DNA of 48,588 bases from Taklimakanibacter deserti (GTDB taxonomy: Bacteria; Pseudomonadota; Alphaproteobacteria; Rhizobiales; Aestuariivirgaceae). This document shows, one piece after another, positions 37,006 to 45,177 of this stretch; the first letter of the stretch is position 1; every line of letters starts with the position of its first letter. Position numbers and translations under genes: made by a program. The notes beneath the pieces are model-generated. The model was not told the DNA's origin. It saw only the letters and a list, made by a program, of their open reading frames with translations, and made no database searches. The stretch lies in contig QORU01000029.1 in the NCBI GenBank assembly GCA_003574785.1, forward strand, positions 1 through 48,588, in the 5' to 3' direction.

Positions 37006-38421
37006 ATGCGTTATTTCCCTCTCTTTCTCGATCTCGACAACCGCAAGGTCGTCATCGTCGGTGGCGGCGAAGAGGCATTGCGCAAGGTCCGTCTCCTCTT
37101 GAAGACGAAGGCCCGCATCAATGTCGTCGCTCCGGCTTTGCATGAAGAGCTCGCAGCCTATCGGAACGACGGCCGCATCGTCTGGCTCGCCAAGAGCTTC
37201 GCCGCTCCCCTTCTCGATGACGCCGCCCTCGTCTATTCGGCCGATGACGATCTGCATCATGACGTCGCCGTTGCCGCCGGCGACCGGGGCATACCCGTCA
37301 ATGCCGTCGATGATGCCGCTCTCTCGACTTTCATCACGCCCTCGATCGTCGATCGCGATCCCGTCGTGGTGGCGATCGGCACCGAAGGCACCTCCCCGGT
37401 GCTGGGCATGGGGCTGCGCAGCCGGATCGAGGCGCTGCTGCCGCAAGCTCTGGGCTCGCTCGCCGAAGCCGCGAGCCATTTGCGCCAGAGCGTCGCCGAG
37501 CGTGTGCCGCAGGGCAATCGCCGCCGCTCCTTCTGGCAGCGTTATTTCTTCGGCTCGATTCGCGACTCTTTCCTGGCCGGCGATGCCCGATCCTATACCC
37601 GCGAGCTCGAGGCTGCGCTCATCGATGTTACCTCCCCGTCGGTGGGCCGCGTCTCGCTCGTGGGTGCAGGACCTGGCGATCCTGAGCTCCTGACGCTCAA
37701 GGCGCAGCGCAAGCTTCAGGAAGCCGACGTCATCGTCCATGACCGTCTGATCGGCCCCGGCATTCTCGAGCTCGCCCGCCGCGACGCGATCCGCATTCCG
37801 GTCGGCAAGACGCCTTTCGCCGCATCGCCCAAGCAGTCCGAGATCAATGCCATCCTGATCCGCGAGGCCAAAGCCGGCCGCCATGTCGTGCGCCTCAAGG
37901 GCGGCGATCCTTATGTGTTCGGCCGCGGCGGCGAGGAACAGGCAGCGCTTGCCGATCAAGGCATTCCGGTCGATGTCGTTCCCGGCATCACCGCGGCCTT
38001 GGGCTGCGCCGCCTCCGTCGGCCTGCCGCTCACCCAGCGCGGCCAGAACCGCAGCATCACGCTGTTGACCGGCGCTTCCGAAGACGGGCTCGCCCAGCAT
38101 GACTGGGCAGCGCTTGCCAAGCCCGGCCAGGCTTTCGCCATCTATATGGGCGTCAATGCCGCCGGCGATATTTCGGCGGAGCTCCTCGATGCCGGCATCG
38201 ATCACCGCACGCCGGTCACTGTCGTCGAGAACGGCACGCTCGCCAATGAACGGGTGATGATGTGTAGCATCGGCTCGCTTTGGGAAACCCTCGCCCTCAA
38301 CGGGGTCGAAGGTCCCGCCATCATCTATGTCGGCCTCAAACCCGCAACGACCTCCGCCGACATTCTCACCTTCCCTGCCCGCGAAGCAACCGGGCACCAA
38401 GTTTTGAGAGCAGCGTCATGA
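37006..38421 (+). CDS. cysG: siroheme synthase (multifunctional CysG)
   Basis: A 471-residue fusion enzyme that makes siroheme from uroporphyrinogen III. Residues about 1-150 form the precorrin-2 dehydrogenase/ferrochelatase part (VVIVGGGEEALRKVRLLL; the usual GGGxVA is GGGEEA). The middle contains the dimerisation region. Residues about 215-460 are the SAM-dependent methyltransferase (RVSLVGAGPGDPELLTLKAQ, VVRLKGGDPYVFGRGGEE, VPGITAALGCAASVGLPLT). Siroheme is the cofactor of the sulfite reductase encoded two genes downstream. The gene follows the ferredoxin by 12 bp and its stop overlaps the DUF2849 start as ATGA. Confidence 0.95.
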   Translation: MRYFPLFLDLDNRKVVIVGGGEEALRKVRLLLKTKARINVVAPALHEELAAYRNDGRIVWLAKSFAAPLLDDAALVYSADDDLHHDVAVAAGDRGIPVNAVDDAALSTFITPSIVDRDPVVVAIGTEGTSPVLGMGLRSRIEALLPQALGSLAEAASHLRQSVAERVPQGNRRRSFWQRYFFGSIRDSFLAGDARSYTRELEAALIDVTSPSVGRVSLVGAGPGDPELLTLKAQRKLQEADVIVHDRLIGPGILELARRDAIRIPVGKTPFAASPKQSEINAILIREAKAGRHVVRLKGGDPYVFGRGGEEQAALADQGIPVDVVPGITAALGCAASVGLPLTQRGQNRSITLLTGASEDGLAQHDWAALAKPGQAFAIYMGVNAAGDISAELLDAGIDHRTPVTVVENGTLANERVMMCSIGSLWETLALNGVEGPAIIYVGLKPATTSADILTFPAREATGHQVLRAAS

Positions 38422-38762
38422 CCACCGCCACTGAAAAGGGCAAGATCCTCACCGCCAACCGTCTGCAGGACGGCGAAGTCGTCTTCCTCACCCATTCGGG
38501 CCAATGGAGCGAGAATATCGACGGCGCGGTGCTCGCCACCGAACCCCAGGCACAGGCCGCATTGGAAGCGCGCGGCAAGGAGCAAGAGCGCGTCAATGTG
38601 GTGACTGGCGTCTATCTCTTCGACGCCGAGCGCCGCGACGGCCATGTCTTCGCCAGCCATATCAAGGAGCGCATCCGCTCGCTCGGGCCCACGGTGCGCA
38701 TCGACCTCGGCAAGCAGGCCGAGGGCAAGGGCGGCCACTTCGCCGCCTTGCAAGGAGTTTGA
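38418..38762 (+). CDS. DUF2849 domain protein of the sulfite reductase operon
   Basis: A 114-residue protein: GKILTANRLQDGEVVFLTHS, then GQWSENIDGAVLATEPQAQA and a C-terminal HIKERIRSLGPTVRIDLGKQ. The DUF2849 family is almost confined to alphaproteobacterial cys operons and precedes cysI. Its role is unknown; a small partner or assembly factor for sulfite reductase is a common suggestion. It is coupled to cysG by a 4-bp overlap and to cysI by a 2-bp gap. Confidence 0.9.
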   Translation: MTTATEKGKILTANRLQDGEVVFLTHSGQWSENIDGAVLATEPQAQAALEARGKEQERVNVVTGVYLFDAERRDGHVFASHIKERIRSLGPTVRIDLGKQAEGKGGHFAALQGV

Positions 38763-38764
38763 CC

Positions 38765-40420
38765 ATGTATCGCTATGATGAGTTCGACCGTCAATTCGTC
38801 CATGATCGCGCAGCGCAGTTCCGCGACCAGACCCGCCGCCGCCTTTCGGGCGAGCTGACCGAGGACGAGTTCCGCCCCTTGCGCCTGATGAACGGCCTCT
38901 ATCTGCAGCTCCACGCCTATATGTTCCGGATCGCCATTCCCTACGGCACGCTCGACTCGCGCAAGCTCAACCAGCTGGCGATGATCGCCGAGAAATGGGA
39001 CCGCGGCTACGGCCATTTCACCACGCGCCAGAACATCCAGTTCAACTGGATCAAGCTCGAAGACACGCCCGACATTATCGATGCGCTGGCCGAGGTCGAG
39101 ATGCATGCCATCCAGACCTCCGGCAATTGCATCCGCAATGTGACGACCGATCAGTGGGCGGGTGCGGCGGCCGACGAGCTGGCGGATCCCCGCCCCGTGG
39201 GCGAGCTCGTGCGCCAGTGGTCGAGCCTCCATCCCGAATTCTCCTACTTGCCGCGCAAGTTCAAGATCGCCGTCACTGGCGCTCCCAATGACCGCGCCGC
39301 GGTGAAAGTGCATGACATTGGCCTCAGGCTCCATCTCAACGACAAGGGCGAGCGCGGCTGGGAAGTCCTGGTCGGCGGCGGCCTCGGCCGCACCCCGGTG
39401 ATCGCCGTCACGGTGCGCGACTTCCTGCCCGAGCATGAGCTCATCGCCTATCTCGAGGCGATCATGCGCGTCTACAATCTCTATGGGCGGCGCGACAACA
39501 AATACAAGGCGCGCATCAAGATCCTGGTCCACGAGCTTGGGCCGGAAAAGTTCCGCGCCGAGGTCGAGGCCGAATATGCCAGGCGCCCGCATGCCGACAC
39601 CAAGGTCGAGGAGCGCGAGCTGCAACGCATCAGCGTCTACTTCGCCCCGCCCAAATTCGAGAAGCTGCCGCGCTGGTCGCCCGGCTTCGAGGAAGCGCGC
39701 GCCAGGAACAAGGATTTCGCCCAATGGGTGCGCACCAATGTCGCCGCCCATCGCGTCGACGGCTATTCCATCGTCAACATCTCGCTCAAGCCCGAAGGCG
39801 GCATCCCGGGCGATGCGACGGCCGATCAGATGCGCACCGTCGCCGATCTGGCGTTGCGCTATTCCTTCGACGAGATCCGCGTCAGCCACCATCAGAACCT
39901 CGTGCTGCCGCATGTGAAGCGTGACGATCTCTTCGCCATCTGGAAGATTCTCGGCGCTTCGGAGCTGGCCGCCGCCAATCTCGGTCTTGCCGGCGACATC
40001 ATCGCCTGCCCCGGCCTCGATTACTGCTCGCTGGCGACCGCCCGCTCGATCCCGATCGCGCAATCGATCTCGCGCCGCTTCGCCGATCTGAACCGCCAGC
40101 ATGAGATCGGCCCGCTGCGCATCAACATCTCGGGCTGCATCAATGCCTGCGGCCATCACCATGTCGGCCATATCGGCATCCTCGGCCTCGATAAGAAGGG
40201 CGAGGAATATTACCAGATCACGCTCGGCGGCTCGTCCTCGGAGACGGCCTCGATCGGCACCATCTTAGGCCCGGGCTTCGCCGGCGAGGACGTTCCCGAC
40301 GCCATCGAGAAGATCGTCAACACCTATCTGGCCCACCGCCAGCCGGGCGAGGAATTCCTCGCCGCCTATCGCAGGCTCGGGCCTCAGCCTTTCAAGGAGG
40401 CGCTCTATGCCGCTGCTTAA
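38765..40420 (+). CDS. cysI: sulfite reductase hemoprotein subunit (nitrite/sulfite reductase family)
   Basis: A 551-residue siroheme-[4Fe-4S] enzyme reducing sulfite to sulfide with six electrons. Ligands for the coupled cluster and siroheme are IACPGLDYCSLATA and GCINACGHHHVGHIG. Other family segments are FTTRQNIQFNWIKLED and TSGNCIRNVTTDQWAG near the N terminus, as in the duplicated NirA/CysI fold. The N terminus MYRYDEFDRQFVHDRAAQFR is typical of alphaproteobacterial CysI. ATG 38765 was chosen from family length and operon spacing. There is no partner CysJ, so ferredoxin dependence is likely. The last 14 bp overlap the DUF934 gene. Confidence 0.93.
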   Translation: MYRYDEFDRQFVHDRAAQFRDQTRRRLSGELTEDEFRPLRLMNGLYLQLHAYMFRIAIPYGTLDSRKLNQLAMIAEKWDRGYGHFTTRQNIQFNWIKLEDTPDIIDALAEVEMHAIQTSGNCIRNVTTDQWAGAAADELADPRPVGELVRQWSSLHPEFSYLPRKFKIAVTGAPNDRAAVKVHDIGLRLHLNDKGERGWEVLVGGGLGRTPVIAVTVRDFLPEHELIAYLEAIMRVYNLYGRRDNKYKARIKILVHELGPEKFRAEVEAEYARRPHADTKVEERELQRISVYFAPPKFEKLPRWSPGFEEARARNKDFAQWVRTNVAAHRVDGYSIVNISLKPEGGIPGDATADQMRTVADLALRYSFDEIRVSHHQNLVLPHVKRDDLFAIWKILGASELAAANLGLAGDIIACPGLDYCSLATARSIPIAQSISRRFADLNRQHEIGPLRINISGCINACGHHHVGHIGILGLDKKGEEYYQITLGGSSSETASIGTILGPGFAGEDVPDAIEKIVNTYLAHRQPGEEFLAAYRRLGPQPFKEALYAAA

Positions 40421-40937
40421 GAACGGTTCCATCGTCGCCGATGATTGGATCATTCTGGGTACGGATGATCCGAAGCCCGAAAGTGGCGACATCGTCCTCC
40501 CCTATGCCCGCCTCCTGAAGGAGTGGGAAAGCCTCGCCGACCATGACGGGCGCCTCGGCGTCGTCTTCACCAATATCGATCGGGCCGAGGCGCTGTCTCT
40601 GTTCCTGCCGCGCCTTGCCTTGATCATTCTGCCCTTCCCGTCCTTCACCGATGGGCGCGCCTACTCGCTGGCACGCCAGATCCGCGAAGTGGGCTATGCG
40701 CGCGAACTGCGCGCCGCCGGCAATGTGCTGCCCGATCAGGTGCAGTTCATGCTGCAGGTCGGCTTCGACTCGTTCGAGATCGGCGACCGCTTCTCGGCCG
40801 ATGTCTGGCTCAAGGCCTCGCGCCGCATGTCGCTGGCCTATCAGCGCGGCCTCTATCGGCCGGGCGGCCAGCAGGAAGTGTGGAGCGAGCGCCATCGCGA
40901 AGCCGAGCCCTGGCTCGAGCAGCCGCATGCCGGGTGA
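40407..40937 (+). CDS. DUF934 protein of the sulfite reductase operon
   Basis: A 176-residue protein starting MPLLKNGSIVADDWIILGTD. Conserved segments are GVVFTNIDRAEALSLFLPRL, FPSFTDGRAYSLARQIREVG and ELRAAGNVLPDQVQFMLQVG. DUF934 proteins accompany cysI/cysH and are sometimes annotated as oxidoreductases; no catalytic motif is evident. GGAGG is located inside the cysI end, 6 bases before ATG 40407. Its function in sulfite reduction is unknown. Confidence 0.9.
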   Translation: MPLLKNGSIVADDWIILGTDDPKPESGDIVLPYARLLKEWESLADHDGRLGVVFTNIDRAEALSLFLPRLALIILPFPSFTDGRAYSLARQIREVGYARELRAAGNVLPDQVQFMLQVGFDSFEIGDRFSADVWLKASRRMSLAYQRGLYRPGGQQEVWSERHREAEPWLEQPHAG

Positions 40938-40945
40938 TGTGATCC

Positions 40946-41653
40946 GTGTACGAACATCTCATCAAGCGCCTGAGCTTCTTTGACGGCATCGACATCCTCG
41001 AGCCCTTGGTCAAGCACGTCTTCCGCGACCGCATCGCGCTCGTCTCTTCCTTCGGCGCCGAGTCGGCCGTGCTGCTGCATATGGCGGCGCAGGTCGACCG
41101 CAACATCCCGGTGATCTTTCTCGATACTCAGAAGCTCTTCTGGGAGACCATCGCCTATCGTTCCAAGCTCGTCGATCTCTTGGGGCTCACCAATATCCGC
41201 ATCTTCAAGCCTGACGAGGACAATGTCCGCCTCCTCGATCCCAGAGGCGAATTGCACCAGAGCGATCCCGACATGTGCTGCAACATCAGGAAGACGCAGC
41301 CCTTGCAGGAGGCGCTTTCGGGCTACGATGCCTGGATTTCCGGACGCAAGCGCTATCATGGCGGCGGCCGCACCAATCTCCCGACGCTCGAAGAGGCTGA
41401 TGGGCGCCTCAAGGTCGAGCCCCTGGCGCGCTTCACGGCAGCGGACCTCAAGGCCTATATGAGCCATTTCGGCTTGCCGGCGCATCCGCTCGTTGCCGAG
41501 GGTTATCATTCGATCGGCTGCGTGCCCTGCACGGTCAAGGGCGGCTCGAGCGATAATCCCCGCGCCGGCCGCTGGGCTGGTCAATCAAAAGAAGAATGCG
41601 GCATTCACTGGACGGTGAACGGCCAGCCGGTTCGTCTCGCCAAAGCGAGCTGA
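40946..41653 (+). CDS. cysH: adenylylsulfate (APS) reductase, thioredoxin-dependent
   Basis: A 235-residue enzyme reducing adenylyl sulfate to sulfite. SSFGAESAVLLHM carries the PP-loop-like nucleotide site. Cys111-Cys112 (DMCCNIRK) and the Cys192/Cys195 pair (GCVPCTVK) are the [4Fe-4S] ligands that distinguish APS reductases from cluster-free PAPS reductases. Cys218 in EECGIH is the catalytic cysteine forming the sulfo-intermediate. GTG 40946 begins the protein, 8 bp after DUF934. It supplies sulfite to CysI. ATP sulfurylase genes (cysDN) are not in the window. Confidence 0.93.
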   Translation: MYEHLIKRLSFFDGIDILEPLVKHVFRDRIALVSSFGAESAVLLHMAAQVDRNIPVIFLDTQKLFWETIAYRSKLVDLLGLTNIRIFKPDEDNVRLLDPRGELHQSDPDMCCNIRKTQPLQEALSGYDAWISGRKRYHGGGRTNLPTLEEADGRLKVEPLARFTAADLKAYMSHFGLPAHPLVAEGYHSIGCVPCTVKGGSSDNPRAGRWAGQSKEECGIHWTVNGQPVRLAKAS

Positions 41654-41681
41654 TCCGCGCTGATTTGCTTGAGGGGGGCCT

Positions 41682-42530
41682 ATGCCTGAACTGGGTGAGT
41701 TCTGGATCTTTCTATGTGTCGGTTTCGCAGCACAGCTCATCGATGGCGCGCTCGGCATGGGCTATGGCGTCATCTCCTCGGTCGTGCTGCTGGCGAGCGG
41801 CGTGCCGCCGGCCCATACATCGGCAAGCGTCCACTCGGCCAAGCTCTTCACCACCGCGGCTTCTGGCACGTCCCATCTCCTGCATGGCAATGTCGATCGC
41901 CGGCTGTTCTGGCTCCTGTCCCTTACCGGCGTCATGGGCGGCGTTGCGGGAGCGCTGTTTCTCACCCAGGTGCCGGGCAAGGTGATCCGGCCCTATGTCT
42001 TCGGCTATCTCCTGATCATGGGCCTGCTCATTCTCTGGCGCTGCTGGCGCGAGGGAAAGGAACGCCATGTCCTGCCGGGCGGATTTGTCGGCCCGCTCGG
42101 CGGCGTCGGTGGCTTCCTCGATGCGGTCGGCGGAGGCGGCTGGGGCCCGGTCGTTACCTCGAGCCTCATCGGGGCCGGTGCCAGGCCGCGTCAGGTCGTC
42201 GGCACGGTCAACGCGGCGGAGTTCGTGGTGACCTGCGCCGTCGTCGCGGCCTTCGCCACGACGCTGCTGACCGGCTTCTGGAGCGAGGGCGAAGGCCTCT
42301 TGGATCACCTGTTGCCGATTGCCGGCCTCGTCCTCGGCGGTCTGCCGGCCGCGGCCGTCGCCGGCTTCCTCGTCAAGCGCGCGCCGCGCCGGGCGATGAC
42401 TTTCGCGGTGGCGTTTCTGGTGATCGTGCTGTCGTCCTATGAGCTCCTGCGCCTGGGCGACATCTTCACGACCCCGAGCGCCGCCCAGCCGACCGTGAGC
42501 ACGCCCTTTATCGCCGGCATGGCGAAATAA
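41682..42530 (+). CDS. TauE/SafE family sulfite/organosulfonate exporter
   Basis: A 282-residue inner-membrane protein with about eight helices. The TauE/SafE pattern is visible in LIDGALGMGYGVISSVVLLA, HTSASVHSAKLFTTAASGTS, and the second-repeat GGFLDAVGGGGWGPVVTSSL. ATG 41682 follows a run of G residues, 28 bp after cysH, so it is probably in the same transcript. The likely role is exporting excess sulfite or importing/exporting a sulfur compound. It is the last gene of the cys cluster. Confidence 0.88.
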   Translation: MPELGEFWIFLCVGFAAQLIDGALGMGYGVISSVVLLASGVPPAHTSASVHSAKLFTTAASGTSHLLHGNVDRRLFWLLSLTGVMGGVAGALFLTQVPGKVIRPYVFGYLLIMGLLILWRCWREGKERHVLPGGFVGPLGGVGGFLDAVGGGGWGPVVTSSLIGAGARPRQVVGTVNAAEFVVTCAVVAAFATTLLTGFWSEGEGLLDHLLPIAGLVLGGLPAAAVAGFLVKRAPRRAMTFAVAFLVIVLSSYELLRLGDIFTTPSAAQPTVSTPFIAGMAK

Positions 42531-42634
42531 CGGATCTGTTTCAGCTGTAACCGTGTTCCAGGTCCCGGAAATCACCCTGTAACGCCGCTCTTCGACGATA
42601 TGCGCGTCGTCAAGCCGACTACAGGAGAACGATC

Positions 42635-42955
42635 ATGAACACGACAACCCGTGCAAAGCGCGCAGCGATGGCGGCCTCACTGGCCATGCTGACGGCCGGC
42701 GGCGTGCTCGCGATGGGAAACGAGCCCGCCGCAGCAGCATGCCCGCACAAGTTCGATAGGCTGGGCGGATATCACCGCGTCCACTTCTGGTGCGCGAACA
42801 CCTATGTGAAGGTCTCGGTCGCGTGCCGGATCGGCACGGTTCACACCAGCAGCTACTACCGGTGGGGCTACAACAAGGCTCAATGTCACGAAGGCAGCGA
42901 GGGCATCATCGTCTCCAAGAGATACCACACCTGCAAGAGCTGCAAGCGAGGCTGA
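42635..42955 (+). CDS. small secreted cysteine-rich protein
   Basis: A 106-residue exported protein with signal peptide RAAMAASLAMLTAGGVLAMG, cleaved near AAAA-CPHKF. The mature part has six cysteines (36, 53, 64, 84, 100, 103), enough for three disulfides, and is rich in Tyr, His and Lys (VHTSSYYRWGYNKAQC, YHTCKSCKRG). No family recognised. AGGAG lies 8 bases before ATG 42635. A GC-rich hairpin without a T tract follows the gene. The disulfide-rich basic design is compatible with an extracellular effector, inhibitor or toxin-like peptide, but nothing proves that. Confidence 0.65.
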   Translation: MNTTTRAKRAAMAASLAMLTAGGVLAMGNEPAAAACPHKFDRLGGYHRVHFWCANTYVKVSVACRIGTVHTSSYYRWGYNKAQCHEGSEGIIVSKRYHTCKSCKRG

Positions 42956-42961
42956 GGCCCC

Positions 42962-42984
42962 GTGGCCGGGTTTAACCCGGCCAC
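42962..42984. terminator. GC-rich hairpin after the cysteine-rich gene (terminator-like)
   Basis: GTGGCCGGGTT and AACCCGGCCAC pair around a single T (42962-42984), forming a very stable stem 7 bases after the stop codon. There is no following T tract, so classic rho-independent termination is uncertain; it may instead protect the mRNA 3' end. Confidence 0.45.
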
Positions 42985-43054
42985 CCAGCTCGACGCCGAA
43001 CATTGAATATTCGGGTTATTGAGCGCAAACTTGCCGCATCGAAGGACTGAAGCG

Positions 43055-43483
43055 ATGCTCGCTGGTCAACTGGCGCTCATTCTTGCCGCCGCCTTTGCCG
43101 GAGCCGCCTTCTATGTCGGCTTTGCCGAGCATCCGGCGCGCATGGGATTGGACGACCGCAGCGCCCTCGAGCAATGGAAACCGAGCTACGATGCCGGCTA
43201 CATGATGCAAGCAAGTCTCGCCGCCGCTTCAGCAGTGCTCGGCTTCTTCGCCGCGTGGAGCACCGGCGATTGGCGCTGGATCGTCGGTGCGGCTCTCATT
43301 CTCGCCAACTGGCCCTATACGCTTCTCGGCATCATGCCGACAAATCGGAAACTCAAGGACATTGCGGAAGGCGATGCAGGTCCGGCATCTCGCGCCCTGC
43401 TCGCCTCATGGGCAAGGCTGCACGCCGTCAGAACGGTGCTAGGCGCCCTCGCGACGCTGGCCTATCTCTGGGCTCTCAACTGA
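43055..43483 (+). CDS. DUF1772 (anthrone oxygenase-like) membrane protein
   Basis: A 142-residue protein with four helices: LAGQLALILAAAFAGAAFYV, YMMQASLAAASAVLGFFAAW, WIVGAALILANWPYTLLGIM and RTVLGALATLAYLWAL. The motif WPYTLLGIMPTNRKL (helix end followed by P-T-N) is typical of DUF1772, which includes anthrone oxygenases and uncharacterised membrane proteins. The start was set at ATG 43055, preceded by GAAGGA; TTG 43019 would extend it by 12 residues. Its stop abuts the metZ stop on the other strand (TGATCA). The function is unknown. Confidence 0.75.
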   Translation: MLAGQLALILAAAFAGAAFYVGFAEHPARMGLDDRSALEQWKPSYDAGYMMQASLAAASAVLGFFAAWSTGDWRWIVGAALILANWPYTLLGIMPTNRKLKDIAEGDAGPASRALLASWARLHAVRTVLGALATLAYLWALN

Positions 43484-44683
43484 TCAGGCGGCGATCGCCT
43501 GCTTGACGTCGGCGATCACGTCGTCCGTATCCTCGAGCCCGACCGAGAGCCTGAGCATGCCGTCGCTGATGCCCATGGCCGCACGCGCTTCGGCGCCGAT
43601 ATTGCGATGAGTGGTCGTCGCCGGATGGGTGATCAGCGATTTCGCATCGCCGAGATTGTTGGAGATGTCGACGAGCTCGAGACGGCGCAGCACGTCGAAG
43701 GCCTTTTCCTTGCCGCCCTCGACCTCGAAGGTCACCATCGTACCGCCGGCGCCCATCTGCTGCCGGCATAGAGCCGCCTGCGGATGACAATCGAGATGCG
43801 GATAGATCACGCGGCTGACGCCCTTGAGGCCGAGCAGCGTCTCGGCGACGCTCTTGGCCGACTGCGACTGGTGCAGCACCCGGAGCTTCAGCGTCTCGAG
43901 GCCCTTGAGCAGGATCCAGGCATTGAAGGGCGAGATCGAGGGGCCGGTATGGCGCAGGAACGGCTTCAAAAGCTCTTCCTTGAACTTGCGCGTCGACAGG
44001 ATGGCGCCGCCCAGCACCCTGCCCTGCCCGTCGAAATGCTTGGTGCCGGAATAGACGACGACATCGGCGCCATAGCTCAGAGGTTTCTGCAGGATGGGTG
44101 TGGCGAAGACATTGTCGACCACGATCGAAGCGCCCGCCGTCTTGGCGATGTCGCAGACGGCGGCAAGATCGATCACATCGAGGGTCGGATTGGACGGCGT
44201 CTCCAGGAACACGCATTTGGTGTCCTTGGTGATCGCTTGTCTCCAGGCATCGATATCGGAGCCATCGACCAGCGTCGAGCGGATGCCGAAGCGCGGCAGG
44301 ATGCTGGTGACGATCTGGTAGCACGAGCCGAACAGCGCCTTGGACGAGACCAGGTGGTCGCCGGCCTTGAGCTGGCAGGCGAGCGCGCCGAAGACGGACG
44401 CCATGCCGGACGCTAGCGCATAGCAGGATTCCGCTCCTTCGAGCAGCCTGAGGCGCTCTTCGAACATGGTGACGGTCGGGTTGCCGTAGCGGCCATAGAC
44501 ATAGCCGTCATCTTCGCCGGCGAAGCGCTTCTCGGCCGTTTCCGGCTCGTCATAGACGAAGCCCGAATTGAGGAAGAGCGCTTCCGAGGTCTCGCCATGG
44601 GGCGAGCGGTCGAGCCCGCCGCGCACCAGCTTGGTGTTCTCGCCCCAGCGGGCGGGTGAGGAGGATTTGACGTCTTTCTTCAT
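43484..44683 (-). CDS. metZ: O-succinylhomoserine sulfhydrylase
   Basis: A 399-residue PLP enzyme of the Cys/Met metabolism family that joins sulfide to O-succinyl- or O-acetylhomoserine to give homocysteine. PLP lysine Lys215 lies in YSGTKHFDGQGRVLGG, and PLP-phosphate contacts are in YALASGMASVFGAL. FVYDEPETAEKRF and YVYGRYGNPTVTMFEERL are characteristic of MetZ rather than cystathionine synthases. ATG 44683 overlaps the stop of the rhodanese gene (TGATG), indicating translational coupling. It uses sulfide made by the cys operon on the opposite strand. The choice of acyl donor is inferred from the family. Confidence 0.9.
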   Translation of the reverse strand: MKKDVKSSSPARWGENTKLVRGGLDRSPHGETSEALFLNSGFVYDEPETAEKRFAGEDDGYVYGRYGNPTVTMFEERLRLLEGAESCYALASGMASVFGALACQLKAGDHLVSSKALFGSCYQIVTSILPRFGIRSTLVDGSDIDAWRQAITKDTKCVFLETPSNPTLDVIDLAAVCDIAKTAGASIVVDNVFATPILQKPLSYGADVVVYSGTKHFDGQGRVLGGAILSTRKFKEELLKPFLRHTGPSISPFNAWILLKGLETLKLRVLHQSQSAKSVAETLLGLKGVSRVIYPHLDCHPQAALCRQQMGAGGTMVTFEVEGGKEKAFDVLRRLELVDISNNLGDAKSLITHPATTTHRNIGAEARAAMGISDGMLRLSVGLEDTDDVIADVKQAIAA

Positions 44684-45084
44684 CAGCTTTGGATCCAGGG
44701 AAGCCCGGCGGCCTTCCAGCCGCCCGCCGTGCCGCGATGACCTTGCCCGTCGCGGTCGCCTTCGAAACCTTGCGCCACATTCCAGCAATTGGTGAAGCCG
44801 GCCTTGGTCAGGGCCGCCGCCGCATTGGCCGAACGGGCGCCCGAGCGGCAGATGCACAGGATCTCTGAGTCCTTGGGCAGGCCCGAATCCTCGACCTGCT
44901 TCACGAAATCGGCGTTCACTTGCATCTGCGGATAGGACTGCCAGGAAAGCCGGATCAGCCGGTCGACCGCCGGCACGCCGACAAACGCCCATTCGGGCTC
45001 CGTCCTGACGTCGATCAGCACCGCCTGTGGGTTTTTCGTCAGCCTTTCATGCGCCTCGGCCGGTAAAATATCGCCCTTGTACAT
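44683..45084 (-). CDS. rhodanese-like sulfurtransferase
   Basis: A 133-residue single-domain rhodanese. The opening MYKGDILPAEAHERLTKNPQ, AVLIDVRTEPEWAFVGVPAV and the active-site loop ILCICRSGARS with catalytic Cys79 are typical. The product probably handles persulfide sulfur. It is upstream of and coupled to metZ, an association found in other alphaproteobacteria, so it may supply or channel reduced sulfur for homocysteine synthesis. The start ATG 45084 follows a 233-bp region that contains a TGTCA dyad; no riboswitch was recognised there. Confidence 0.85.
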   Translation of the reverse strand: MYKGDILPAEAHERLTKNPQAVLIDVRTEPEWAFVGVPAVDRLIRLSWQSYPQMQVNADFVKQVEDSGLPKDSEILCICRSGARSANAAAALTKAGFTNCWNVAQGFEGDRDGQGHRGTAGGWKAAGLPWIQS

Positions 45085-45165
45085 GCTGAAAACCAATCCG
45101 TTCTGAATTCCGAACACTTCATAGGGGAAAGCCCGGCGACGGGAAAGCGGAAAAGTAGGCCCGAT

Positions 45166-45177
45166 TGTCACCTGACA
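45166..45177. promoter_or_regulatory. TGTCA-N2-TGACA dyad upstream of rhodanese-metZ
   Basis: TGTCACCTGACA is an inverted repeat 82 bases upstream of the rhodanese start and 140 bases upstream of the FAD oxidoreductase start, in the divergent intergenic region. It may be an operator for either direction. No regulator gene is adjacent. A SAM-II riboswitch was looked for but not recognised. Confidence 0.3.

Noticed and set aside
36616..38400. 594-residue leftward frame opposite ferredoxin and cysG
   Set aside because: Shadow of cysG, whose motifs are complete on the plus strand; composition is Gly/Asp/Arg-rich as in other shadows here.
38612..40171. 519-residue leftward frame opposite cysI
   Set aside because: CysI carries all siroheme and cluster ligands in the plus frame; the leftward frame has no recognisable domain.
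42546..42608. TGTAACC/TGTAACG elements before the cysteine-rich gene as ECF sigma promoters
   Set aside because: No -10 element of a known ECF type lies at 15-18 bp; the nearest CGTC is about 20 bp away.
43003..43022. Dyad CCGAACATTGAATATTCGGG before the DUF1772 gene
   Set aside because: Only the outer 5 bp pair cleanly and the centre is irregular; too weak to call an operator.
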